Part shown: one piece after another, positions 11,901-22,733 of the stretch
Layout of the letters: the number at the start of each line of letters is the position of its first letter
Numbering within the stretch: the stretch's first letter is position 1
The notes under the pieces: generated by a model
What the model saw: the letters and a program-made list of their open reading frames with translations, nothing else
Databases searched by the model: none
What the model was told of the DNA's origin: nothing
Program-made: the position numbers and the translations under genes
NCBI RefSeq assembly: GCF_003473485.1
Contig: NC_053043.1
Span: forward strand, 5,590,001 to 5,654,000
Reading direction: 5' to 3'
From: Medicago truncatula
Taxonomy: Eukaryota > Streptophyta > Magnoliopsida > Fabales > Fabaceae
Length of the DNA stretch: 64,000 bases

Positions 11901-14496
11901 TTTGGAAAAGAAAAAATATGAATTTGAACAAAACATCTAAAATTGCTTCAAAGGATAAGTTATTTTGAACAGTTTCTCTTAAAATCTCTAAACATTGATC
12001 TCTAAATTATTAAAAATGAAAATCACTATTTTCATAATTTATAACCGTGATCACGGGAACAAAGTTTCTAACCAATATGAAGTGTGCACTTAACTACCGG
12101 AAATGCAGATTAAAATTTAAAGACAATGCTAATTTGTACCCTCAAGGTACAAGTTAATGAGTCAAATGTAAAGAAAAATTGTTAAAATTCGTGCTTTGAA
12201 TTTCACATTTTAACTTTTACTTCATTTGGTCATATTTATAAGAAAAATTTGACTTTTTAGATTCATTGAGTAATTGATGTACTCCCTCCGATCACTGTTA
12301 TAAGTAAAAATCAATTTTTTAGATTCATTTATTAAATGTTGTATTTTGTCAATAACATAGACTAAATACATAATTTAATGAATGAATATAAAAAGTTGAT
12401 TTTTGCTTATAACAGTAATTGGAGGGAGTATATTGTTTAGAATATAAACCAAAATACATCATTTATGCAATGAATCAAAAAAATCAAATATGTCTTATAA
12501 ATAGGATCGGAGGAAATAATTAATTAAATGCACAAATTTTAAGAGACTATTTCTATTTCTGTGTTGCTTAACATGTGCCCTTAGAGCACAAGTTAACATG
12601 ACACAAATTTACAATCTTGGTTTTGAGTTCCTAAAGTCTAGCCCAACAAATGTGTGAGGTTCAGTGGTGATAACAACGTCAGAAAAAGATTCGCTCTCGT
12701 GTGATTATTCACAAGAGTTCAATACCCTTATCCATTTTTAATTATTTTTTTAATAATTAAAACTGCAGGTGGTAAAAGAAAATGATTGAATGAGATTTCA
12801 TTTAAGAGAAATGTCATAAGAGAGGATCTCTTCCCCGTCATTTACAAATCAAAAAAATTAAAATACTTTTTTAAGAAGTTCAACTCACCCCACTCAAAAA
12901 AATTAAGGCTTAATTACACTTTTGGTCCTACCATTTTGACCAACTCACGAAAATGGTCATATCTTTTTTAAATTGAACAAAATCGTCCTTAAACTATATA
13001 TTTTTTGCAGTTTTAGTTGTGGGTACAAAGAATCTACTTTATTCAGCACACTAACCTAATTCCAAGACATGTTACATACATGAAACCATAGTTTTGAACT
13101 GGAGACATGCATATGGCATGGGTTTCTCTTCACCACTGCAGCATTCGCTTAGTTGTGATAAATTTTGGATGCTATTAGCTATATATATTTAAAATACCAA
13201 ATGCTGTGATTATTATGTTTTTTTTTTTTGACATTATGATTATACATGCTTTAATTCAAATTTTAACATGTATATTTTCTCACTTTTTTTTATTTCAATT
13301 TATTTTTATCTTGATAATATATAGTAAAAATAAGTGTTTCAAATTTATTATACTCATAATTATATTATAATTAATTTATGTGTTTGATAAGATAATTATG
13401 TTATAGTCGTTAGACTTAAATTTGAAGAACAAATTTGAGAAATTATCTTAATTTATTTGATGATTTCTTTAATATTTATTAGTGTTATTTTTATTTGTTT
13501 AGACTGAGTCAACTTGTTTAATACAAAGATCAGACCGAGTGAAATGACCGAGTCATCCGATTCTTTCATGCGGTTCGACCAATAACTCAGTGGTTCGACC
13601 AATAATTCAGTGGTTCGACCAATGACCCACTACCCTCACCGAGTCGATGGCCGGTCCGAGTTTTAAAACTATGCCTGAAACATGTCTTAGAAATTAGGGT
13701 TTTTCTTGGTTTGTGTGCTGAACAAAGTAGATTCCTTGTACCTACATGATTTATTCCTTGTTTATTTCATGGTTGAGCATAGGTGGTTGGACTAAAACTG
13801 TCATTTCTGTGCGTTTCTGGAGTTGGAAATAGGGAGATAGGACTAAAACTGCAAAAAACATATAGTTTAGGGACGATTTAAAAGAGGTAGGATCAATTTC
13901 GTGAGTTAGTTAAAATGCAAGGACCAAAAGGGTAATTAAATCAAAAATTAAAAAATATTGCTTGTTGGCACGACATATTACAAGCACGAAAAGGATACGA
14001 AATATTATAATCTTTAGATGCAAATTATACACAGGGCCACTTTTATTCTCTCTCTTAATGTAGTGTGTGTCATCCACTTATTTAACAAGTCCTGGGTTAA
14101 AGTGTGGTGCTTAATGGCACTGCTCAAAATTAAAACATTGATATTGATCATTTACAATAAATTTTAAAGTAAGAGAAATTGATAGACATATAAATAAATA
14201 GATATAAGTATAATTGATTTAATGGTGTATATGATATTACCAATTATATCAATTGATGTTCGACCATTGGTGAATCTTCCTGTTGGACGTCCTTTTAAGA
14301 AGTCGATGCCGTATGGTTTGTAATTAGGTTTTGCATGTGTTTGAAGATTGTTGTTATTCCCACTGTCAGACAATGAGTCACCAAATATAAAAAGGCAGGG
14401 CACTTGAGTGAATTCTCCATAGACACAATGTTGCATGAAATATGCAAGCAAGAGAAGAAGATGCAAAATCAACCATGATTTAGCCTTAAAAGCCAT
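8905..14496 (-). CDS. GDSL esterase/lipase, copy 1 (intact)
   Basis: A secreted SGNH-fold acyl-ester hydrolase. Five exons, read right to left: 14241-14496, 11658-11785, 10033-10278, 9248-9485, 8905-9122. All have GT-AG borders and consistent phase, giving 361 residues, normal for plant GDSL proteins. The start is the ATG giving MAFKAKSW plus a hydrophobic signal peptide ending near HCVYG; an upstream in-frame ATG lies beyond a likely TATA box and is not used. Block I is FIFGDSLSDSGNNNN (catalytic Ser), block II GVNYASGAAG, block III GSNDYINNY (oxyanion Asn), block V DGFHPT (Asp and His). The C-terminus ends KHLAQI without the Ser-rich tail of copies 3-8. Introns 1 and 2 are swollen by transposons; a hAT element abuts the intron 2 donor. 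Substrate unknown. Confidence 0.92.
10293..10510. repeat. tandem repeat in intron 2 of GDSL copy 1
   Basis: A unit of about 48 bp containing catttatcaatcattgaaa and catctaaattctaaagc is repeated about four times. A larger unit of about 100 bp, starting attaattgtataacac, is duplicated over it. Looks like recent slippage or unequal exchange. Confidence 0.85.
10578..11652. mobile_element. hAT-type transposon with 8-bp TSD
   Basis: The ends are CAGGGCCGTCC and (reverse) CAGGGCCGGGC, the hAT terminal pattern. The flanks are an exact 8-bp duplication, CATACCAC (10570-10577 and 11653-11660). The right TSD overlaps the end of exon 2 and its splice donor in GDSL copy 1. No transposase is visible, so it is non-autonomous. 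A foldback MITE (11079-11364) is nested inside. Confidence 0.88.
11079..11364. mobile_element. foldback MITE nested in the hAT element
   Basis: A near-perfect inverted repeat over its whole length: ggttaatggtgttttaccc at the left, and the reverse complement of gttaatggtgctttatccc at the right. The arms meet around a short A-rich centre. No ORF. The superfamily is unclear because no target duplication could be fixed in the A-rich flanks. Confidence 0.8.
12126..12601. mobile_element. MITE-like element with palindromic ends
   Basis: The left end (gctaatttgtaccctcaagg) and the reverse of the right end (gttaacttgtgctctaaggg) match, and each is partly self-complementary. The same family appears at 30852-31027 and probably 36443-36606. 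A Stowaway-like MITE is inserted in this copy at about 12280-12431. Confidence 0.5.
12280..12431. mobile_element. Stowaway-like MITE
   Basis: The ends tactccctccgatcactg and (reverse) tactccctccaattactg read into matching arms of more than 40 bp (ttataagyaaaaatcaa). A TA border and CTCCCTCC terminus are typical of Tc1/mariner-derived Stowaway elements. Lies in intron 1 of GDSL copy 1. Confidence 0.8.
12905..13940. mobile_element. long-TIR element in intron 1 of GDSL copy 1
   Basis: The left arm (taattacacttttggtcct, then ttttgcagttttagt) is repeated in reverse at the right (aggaccaaaagggtaatta, actaaaactgcaaaa). Similarity extends inward about 180 bp on each side, to a shared tract around aatctactttattcagc. 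The centre contains three copies of a 20-bp repeat at 13571-13627 (ggttcgaccaataactcag). No protein recognised. Probably a non-autonomous Mutator-type or foldback element. Confidence 0.65.
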
Positions 14497-14569
14497 TAAT
14501 TTCTCTAAGTAGTATGAAAATTGGGATATAGTAAATGATGAGTATGTATTGATCACAAAATAGAGAGTG

Positions 14570-14577
14570 TATATATA
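14570..14577 (-). promoter_or_regulatory. TATA box of GDSL copy 1
   Basis: TATATATA on the minus strand, about 75 bp upstream of the chosen ATG. The spacing suits a plant promoter with a short 5' UTR and supports the downstream ATG as start. Confidence 0.5.
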
Positions 14578-15207
14578 TGGTGTTTGTTGCCAAAATATCA
14601 AAACAATGTATTGTAATGAAGCATCGACGACGAGATTGGCAAGTTAATTTTTATCATTTCTTTTTTATTAAATAATGAAGGTTCACGATTGATTTCAATT
14701 TTATTTGTATTTATATATGATCTTCGAATCTTGAAAGAATAATAGTTATCGTACAAACCAAAAATAAACAGATCATGATCAATAAATAAATAAATAAAGA
14801 ATTCTCTTAGATTATTATAATTTTTTTTTAGAATATGTAAATATCTTTTATATTTAATTTATAATTTATTAAAATATTAAAATATCTTTTATATAGACAA
14901 TACATAATATATGGAAAGTCCGAGTTTAAACCTTGACCACCAAAAAAAAATTCCTCTGTATCTTAACTTACTTTACAAAATTGCGTGTGTTTTGGTGAAT
15001 CAATTTGCTGAGTTTTTTTAGGGATAATTTGCTGAGTTATATATATCTTCCATGAGGTGTGAAAATATATCACTTGCTATTTTTTTAGGATCAACCATTT
15101 TTATTTTATTATTTATGGCAATGGTGTAGCGCATGGCTCATTATAGTAGTATAATTTTATTGTATGAAAGGATGCTTATACTTTTTTTTAGGGGATAAGG
15201 CTCCTTA

Positions 15208-15496
15208 CACTACTACAAAATGCCCCCTTTAATAGCACTCAATTTGGCTGTTAATAGCGCTTCCCAAGCGCTAAGAAAGCCCCCGCTATAATAGATTAGG
15301 AGTCTATAATAGCGCTTTCCAAATGCTATTAAATAATAGCGTTTTCCTAAAAGCGATATTTAACTCATGTTTTTGACTAGTTTATCTTAGCGCCCGACCA
15401 AAAGTGCTATAGAAGGTATCTGTGTTGCCTTTTTAATAGCGTTTATGTAAAAACGCTATTAAATTTGCGCTATTAAAAGCCAAAATTGTAGTAGTG
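15208..15496. mobile_element. CACTA (En/Spm) MITE with TTA duplication
   Basis: A 289-bp element beginning CACTACTACAAAA and ending in its inverse TTGTAGTAGTG, flanked by TTA on both sides (15205-15207, 15497-15499). Its interior is rich in the subterminal motif AATAGCG/AGCGCT in both orientations, typical of transposase-binding repeats. No coding sequence. Confidence 0.92.
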
Positions 15497-16908
15497 TTAT
15501 ATTTTATTTGTTTTTGTTTGAAAGGTTATATTTCATTTGTTAGCTCACGTGAATATGACAATGAAAATTTTGGTCAAAACAAAATTGGTGTGTGTCATGT
15601 GCTCTTTTGTTTTAGATAGTGGAGGGTTAGGTTTCATATTTTGACCGACCTTATGCTTGTTGTGACATTTTTTCAATAATTTCTGGCTGGAATATGTGAG
15701 TATTGTAATATTGTTTTGCTGGCTGTCATGTAAAATATTGCACTAGGTTGGGTATGCTGCTTCGAGGGATAGCATTGTATATTTTTATGATGAGTAGTGA
15801 TACATAGACTATTTTAGGTGGCATGTACCATTTATACATTCATATATAATTTTGACATGTGTCGATGTGGTCTCCACACACACAAAAAAACTCATATTTA
15901 TCGTCTCATAACTCTCACATAGGATAGTACAATGTGTGTATAGAAAAAAATGTATACATAAAACATTATCCTTTCATGATATGTATGCATGTACGTATTT
16001 GTTTTCATCCTCCCAAAATTGTCCATTTGTTTTTTATCCCTATATATATTGAACATAATTTTGTTATTCCTTGACATTTCTTCAAAACATAATATTGGAC
16101 AGATAAGGGTTGAATATAATAGATGGCTATAATTTGGACACATTTTGAGCATAAAATGTTCATAAGCTTCAAGTTTATATCAACATAAATTGACTATTAG
16201 AGACCAACAATGAAATGTGGGTTTCTCATGTCATTGTTCAATCACACTATATACGTTTTGACTCAATCCTGAGGTCTTGTCGACCCACATCTTGAGTTAA
16301 TAACCTTAAGAAAGAATTGAATCAATCCCTTGGTTGTCTGCTTTTGCATTGTCTAATTTTTATTCGGTTGGGAGGCTTCCTTGCATAATAGTCCAATCAT
16401 CTATCTATGGATATCGGCTAACTAGATAATTATTTTTAGGTGTAAACAAACTCTAATAATAATGTTTGATTGAGATTGATAATGTTAATGTTGATTGATG
16501 TTAAATGCATGCATCTCCATTATAATAGCATGTCACGTATGTCATGTTCTTGATGATTTTGCTATAGTGTTTTGGCACGCGAGTCGGATATGGGTTTGGT
16601 TAGGGATGGTCTAATTTGTTGATGGTTGATCCAATGTAAATGAACTTGTGATATATTATGGTCCTAGTATCATTTAATAGAGATGTTATTGATGAAGATC
16701 CATGTATTCGTTAAGGATTTGTTTGGAGGGAAAGGGAGGGGAGGAATTTGGAAAAAATGAAGGAGTAAGTGGAAGAAATAAGATGATGTTGAGAGAGAGA
16801 GTCCATGTATGCTCCTATTAGCACTTGCTCAATTTAGTCTATTTAGGGTCTAGATGCAAGACATCTGGCAAAAAACAATCAAAGGGCTGAGATTTAATTT
16901 AAAAAAAA

Positions 16909-18123
16909 AGGCTTAATACATGCTTTGGTCCCTTAACTTATTTTTGAATTTCATTTTGGTCCCTTAATTATAAAGTGTCTCAATTTGGTCCCTTATCTTT
17001 ACTTCCGTCAATCAAATTAGTCATCTCCGTTAAATTTTTGCAAAATCTATTAAACACTTTCCACATGTCATTTAGGATTTGGGATCAATGGCTGGATTTA
17101 AAAAACACGCATGGTATACATTGGAGACACAAACATATGATAACTTCTTATTGTCTTTCCATATTTTTTTAATTTCCTAAAAATAAAAATTAAAAATTAC
17201 AACAATTTTCATTGTGAAACAGCAAAATCAGGGTTCCATTTCATCAACTCAACGACCATAGAACTTCTCCTCCCACTCTCATTCCTAATTCGAAACAAAT
17301 CCGGATATTTTGCCACAATCCCAATCAAATAATCATCAGGAAACCCTAAACTATTCTTAATTTCATTGATCTTGATAGCACTAAAACAATTATTCAAAGA
17401 AAGCATGAGCAATTTGGCGAGATGTTGAACGAAAACAGGTTCAAGGGAATCTTTAAAGGACTGTTCTTCATGAACAAGTTCCATCATGCATTTAGTGAGA
17501 AGAATGTGATCTTTCTGAAACTGGAAGCAAGAAGGGTATTTGGAAATCCAATTAAGGGCTTTACCTTGAAGATCTAGCGTTTTGACTTTCTTCTAAAGGG
17601 TTTGAATTGGAATTTGGTTGTTAGGGTAACGGAGGATAATGTTTTTGATTTGGTTGTTAATTATCCAACCAAAGAAGGAATAGAGCCATAGAAGCTGCAA
17701 ATTGAACGTTAAAGGAAGTTTTTGCTGGTGTTTTTGCATGAATTGGATGGCCATTGAAGAAGAGGGAGTGAGCGAATGAGAGGAAGAAGATGCAGAAGGG
17801 TATGTGCTGCTGCTACAGGATGAAAATTGCAGTAATTTTTAATTTTTATTTTTAGGAAATTAAATAAATATGGAAAGACAATAAAAAGTTATCATATGTT
17901 TGTGTCTCCATTGTATACCATGTGTGTTTTTTAAATCCAGCCATTGATCCTAAATCCTAAATGACATGTGGAAAGTGTTTAACAGATTTTGCAAAAATTT
18001 AACAGAGAGGACTAATTTGATTGACGGAAGTAAAAATGAGGGACCAAATTGAGACACTTTATAATTAAGGGACCAAAATGAAATTCAAAAATAAGTTAAG
18101 GGACCAAAGCATGTATTAAGCCT
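16909..18123. mobile_element. long-TIR element carrying a captured gene fragment
   Basis: About 1.2 kb with terminal inverted repeats of about 300 bp each (16909-17208 and 17824-18123). They open ggcttaatacatgctttgg and continue with ggtccctta repeats. The borders show TAAAAAAAA on both sides, compatible with a 9-bp duplication but low in complexity. The unique centre is a broken PORR-domain coding fragment on the minus strand. The structure matches a Pack-MULE-type gene-capturing element. Confidence 0.8.
17209..17754 (-). pseudogene. captured PORR-domain protein fragment
   Basis: Plant organelle RNA recognition (PORR) proteins help splice group II introns in mitochondria and chloroplasts. 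The frame runs from an ATG at 17754 (MAIQFMQKHQQKLP) through KALNWISKYPSCFQF, MMELVHEEQS and LGFPDDYLIGIVAKYPDLF to KWNPDFAVSQ and a stop at 17209. The motifs and the repeated KYPxxF signature are those of the N-terminal half of a PORR domain. One in-frame TAG at 17593-17595 breaks the frame, and the C-terminal half of the family protein is absent because the element's TIR begins there. No intron is visible. Non-functional as a full protein; it could still be transcribed. Confidence 0.8.
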
Positions 18124-19360
18124 AAAAAAAATAAGAGTTTATTTAATAACAAAAAAATGAAATCTCTCATCCTCTCTCTCGCGAGCTCAATCTTCATCTC
18201 CCTCCCCTCTCTTCGCCACTCACCGTCGCCTCCACCTCCGCCTGTTTCCGCCACCGCCGTCTAAAAGCACTCTGAACATAAAAGTTTGCTTGTTAATTTT
18301 AATCTTGCGAATTCTTTATTACTGCTACAAGATACAGATTCAGCACTTTTTGGTTGTTGTTTTTGGATTGTATGCAGAAATTTCCTCAATCAAATATTTC
18401 ACTAATAATACCTTGACCCATAACAGCAGCAGCGACGATGAATTTGTTTTTGATCACAGCAGCGAGACAACGAAGAATGGAATAGAGGAGAGTGACGACG
18501 TTGTGATTGACTGAGATGGTGACGGGAATCAATGGGGATGGCGGAGGGCGGTTACAAGAGGAGAGGGGAGAAGAAGATTAAAAAAGATGGCGACGGATAT
18601 CTGATTAATTTATTATTCTGTAAAAAATCACTCTTTCAAAAAATGTGAAAGATTTTACTATTTTTTCTATATTTCAAACTCTTCAAAGCCTTCCCTTTCT
18701 CTCTACTCCAAACTCTCAAATAAAGCCTTAGATGGTATCTTGAGGGATTAATTAGTGCCTTGATAAAATTAGAGAAGACGACCAAATTGATGTCTTGAGA
18801 GAATTTTAGTAGAAAAATCTTACATAATATGTTGAGATTTTATACCTATCTTCGGTTAGCCTGTTAAAGAAATGGCCAACAGTCGACGGGCAAGTTGGCC
18901 CTGTCGGAGCAATTAAATAACTGCTTCTTTAATTTTATTTTTTCAACTGACACAATTTTTTTTATTGGTAATTTAATTAGTTTGGTATTTGAATATAAAG
19001 TTCATTTTTCACTTCGTTGTTCCATTTCGTTGTCTATTCTTCCTCCTAAGAAAGGTCATGCTTCTCACACTTCCACTTATTCACTCTAGTTCATAAATCG
19101 ATGTTAGATTAAGAAATATTGGAACCTAGACTCAAATCTAGTAAACATTATAATATTAATTAATAATTACATTTAACGAGAAATAATTCCAACATCAAAT
19201 TAAGCCACCAACACAATATTACGGATTATGACACATCAATCCTAATTTATTCTACTCAATTTATGATTGCTTATTGCTTACACGTAATAAGTTGAACTTA
19301 TCGTTCTATTATGCAAATAAATTGAGCTTATTTAAGGTCATGCCTATAACTTGAACTTAT
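18124..19360. other. intergenic DNA
   Basis: No supported gene. A short GC-richer, Pro/Ser-coding-like stretch near 18180-18270 and a CAGCAG-rich patch near 18420-18470 resemble UTR or gene debris. Nothing in it could be recognised. Confidence 0.5.
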
Positions 19361-20001
19361 TTATATAACGAGTTGAGCAAGACGTTTGATATCCGTTGGA
19401 TAGGTTACCTCTGGATTAGAAGTACTATCATACACAAGTGATGCGATGATATTGTTCGCAGCTAATGTGGGATGCATTCCATCATAAAAAATGTATTCAT
19501 TTCTATTCGTGCATGGTATTGAATCACGAATACAAAACCCGTCTGACTTAATTGGACAACAAGAAGAAGCAAACACTCTAAAACCTGAAATGCAAAACAT
19601 CATATGACATTAGTTGACTATAATTATGAACCTCAATCATAGACATTTTCGATTGTTTCATTATGGAGTTAATTGGAATTTTTACCAAGTGAACCGTCTA
19701 TTCTGATGGCAGTAGTGTTTATAAAAATGGATTTGGAATCAACATATAGGGTGTTGGATTGATCTACTAGAGATTTAAGCTTCTCACTAAATATTGCTTC
19801 AACATCGTTTAACTCTTCAACACATGATCCATTATTCGCACTATTAGCACGGACGGATGTTTGGAGTGCAACCTATTTTGCCAAGCCCATGTAGCACAAA
19901 TTTTTTTGACCCAACATCATACAAAGCCTATTCATCAAAAATATAATGATTGATTGACACCGTAAACCAAATAGAAATTAAAAACTTCTTTTTAACAAGA
20001 A

Positions 20002-20056
<55 letters not shown>

Positions 20057-22725
20057 CACACACATAAACACACGCGCGCGCGCGCACGTACATGTAGATA
20101 AATAGATAACTCGTCAATTAGAACTTGAGCATACTCCTCAGGGTTATAGGTGCCACTTGTGTTGTAGAGTTCTGGTTGGAAATAATTTAACGAGTAATTG
20201 TTGGTGCCTATATAAACATAATACAAACACTTATTTAGATATTGTGCAGCTTGTTGAAAACCTCCAAGCTCGTTAGCAATTTGAGCAACTATAGTTTTGT
20301 GATTTTCTATCTGTAATCCCAAGGCGATATTAGTACCCTGCACATATTACGTAAAACTAATTTAGTGGCATTTAATATCATGGGAAATATGCATGTACCC
20401 CTACAAAAAACTACAATTATGCAGTCATGGACGAATAAAGAATGAGTGGTGATAGGTAAACCACAATAGGTGGCATACCATCCTTATCCACCTTCCAACA
20501 TGTCAAAAATATATATAAAATACTCTTACAAATGGGAAACGGGTCCCCTCCAGCTTTTTACTACTCCCTCCCTGCGCAATTTTGAGCCGCTAGATTAATC
20601 TAGCGGTTGACTGACAAAAGGGGGGAAAAGTGACAATTTTGAGGAGAGAGAAAAGCATGTGTGTTATTCAATTTTCATGGGTTTTCTTTTCTTCACGGAT
20701 TTCTTCTTCATTTTATTTTTTATAATTTGATCTCTTTGTTGTATGTTGTTTTTATGTTGGAAATGTCTTCACCAATGTCAACAAGAATAGCAATTTTACA
20801 ATACAATGTTGTAATTTCAGTCACTTGAAATATAAATAATTGGAATCAATCTTCATTCCTACAAAATCTGGAAACAACATCTAAGCCATTTTCTATCTCA
20901 TCAAAAATAGAAAAGGAAGAGAGAAGAGAAACAAAGATGTAAAGAGACCCTTTTTGCAGAGGTTTAACACAGTCACAACGTGTGGTCAGTTTGTGTATAT
21001 GACCTCTCTCTGCCGTTAACGGCGGTGCTCTGTTCTGATGTTGAGATATAGAGAAGTGAGAGAGATCTGTGGTCGCCGTTATGGTGGTGGCCGGTGACGG
21101 AAGTGGTGGTGGGCGACGAGAAAGAAAGAGGGAGTGGTGGTGGTTAAGGAGTGTGGTGGTGAGATAGAGAGAAGTGAGAGAGATCTGTTTGGAGATGAAA
21201 AGAGAGTGGATGTGAGATGAAATTTCTAAAATGTCCCTTGCCACATCAGCAGTGGTACAAAGGGGTGTATTAAAAGAGAGTGGTACATGTATCTTTTTCC
21301 ATAAAGAATAGAATACCGCCGTAAGTTTGCCAGTTTCATTACGACTTCCAGCCGAACTAGATGCATAGTTAACACCTTTAAGTATGCCTGAGCCAATATT
21401 GTTTGCAAATGGTGGGATGAAATTCTTGAATCCAAGTAGTTGGCCTACAACGGTTAATCGTTAGCTTGTGTGATGAGTTCAACAACAAGTTATAAGAAAA
21501 TACATGCATTATCTGTAATATAGATCATATATATCATTTATTCAATAAATGTAAAAAATTAAAAAGTTAGTTTATAATTGATACCAAAAACTGTATATAT
21601 ATAGATGAATGCCTCGATGTAAATGTAGTTATTTATAGGCGTGGTTGAATTTTCCAAAAATATTAAATTAGCTAGGTTATATATTTTTATATATCCTATG
21701 TGTGTACCAAAAGTATTTTGTTCTGATTGTATTCTGAATTTTCTTTCTAATAATATACATGATTTGGTTTTTTGTATAAAACATGTGTTTACGAAAAGTA
21801 TATACCATTATGACTGACCACAACTTCAATGATGAAAAGCTTAAGTATAACAACCGCAAATCCTCTTATTTTTGGTAAAGTTTAGTAAAGTATTGTTTTT
21901 GTTCTTCAGATTTTTTTATTCTTCGATTTTTATTATTATAGAATTTATTTTTTTACTAAGAATAGTAAAAAGCAACATCCAAACTATTTTTGATAGATCC
22001 ATATTATACAAACTTATAATAATGAGCATATTTTTCAAATGTGACCCACGATTGTAAAGCTACTAAAAACATTAATTCAAACGGTTTGCATATATTTTTA
22101 TTTCTTCACTCTTTCTCTAAATAGTAATAAACGAATTTAAATATTTAATAGTGATTATTTTAAAAACTTATGGTCAAATATAGAATAAAGATAGAGTCTG
22201 CAGTGAACATAAAAAGAGTCACAATCATCACTTAAAAGACAATTTTGTAAGAATGGGTGTGACTCAGTATAAAAATATAATATGGTATTAAATAATATTT
22301 GTGTCACCTACAATTTAGATTCACACATCAAACTGGATAATGTTGGTGTAGACGGACGGTATATTGAAAAAATATTTAAGCCCCGCAAATAATAAAAATA
22401 GAATTTGAAATAAGTTAATAAAAAGTAACATTGCTTATTTTTCATACTTATTTTTATAAGAATGAGTTAGATCCAATATAATAAAAATTTAAATAGTGAT
22501 ATTTTTTCTTCATAAAAAGTGATTTTTTAGAAGTTTTGAAAGAAAAAACAATAATTAACAAATGAGCTTGTAATGGTGCCTATAATTGTTACCAATTATG
22601 TCAATTTCCGTTGCCCCATTGGTAAATCTTCCGGTTGGGCCTTGACGCCATACGGGTTGTAATTAGCTTTTGCAGTGGTTGGAAGATCGTTGTTGTTTCC
22701 ATTATCTGAAAAAAGAGTCTCCAAA
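19361..22725 (-). pseudogene. GDSL esterase/lipase, copy 2 (broken)
   Basis: All five exons can still be aligned: about 22593-22725, 21317-21444, 20092-20337, 19686-19927, 19361-19584. Exon 1 has lost the start, the signal peptide and the strand before GDS. It carries a frameshift just after the GDS Ser and another between NPYGV and GPTGRF. In exon 2 the conserved block II Gly is replaced (YASSSAG instead of YASGAAG). Exon 3 has GTNNY in place of GSNDY. Exon 4 has a frameshift near 19855-19861, after GCTPN, followed by stops. Exon 5 keeps DGMHPT. It is nearest to copy 1 in block V and in its C-terminus. Intron 2 has gained about 0.8 kb of unrecognised repetitive DNA. Confidence 0.88.
20003..20087. 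repeat. compound (AT)n/(CA)n/(CG)n microsatellite
   Basis: AT repeats pass into CA and then CG alternation, all purine-pyrimidine alternating, directly downstream of exon 3 of GDSL copy 2. Could adopt Z-DNA or cruciform structure. Confidence 0.9.
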
Positions 22726-22733
22726 TTAGATGC

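Larger units (their letters stand above)
14497..16908. other. upstream region of GDSL copy 1 and intergenic DNA
   Basis: Promoter-proximal DNA of GDSL copy 1, then AT-rich sequence holding a CACTA MITE (15208-15496). No supported gene. Confidence 0.6.

Noticed and set aside
13571..13627. CRISPR-like spaced repeat (three 20-bp units)
   Set aside because: The repeats are directly adjacent without spacers, and this is plant nuclear DNA inside a transposon-like element.
14497..14601. Upstream in-frame ATG extending GDSL copy 1 by 35 residues
   Set aside because: The extension would start upstream of the likely TATA box and would bury the signal peptide. Paralogues start at the downstream position.
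18159..18266. 35-codon ORF with a hydrophobic start and a Pro-rich end
   Set aside because: Too short and low in complexity; nothing else supports a gene.
16712..18725. Possible outer inverted repeat around the PORR-carrying element (ttaaggatttgtttggaggg and a loose reverse match)
   Set aside because: The match is short and interrupted, and no target duplication could be fixed. Possibly an older PIF-type element, but not supportable by eye.
20846..21244. 132-residue ORF inside intron 2 of GDSL copy 2
   Set aside because: Ser/Thr/Pro-rich and of repeat origin (GGTGGTG and GAGAGA tracts); no family recognised, and it lies in DNA inserted into an intron.
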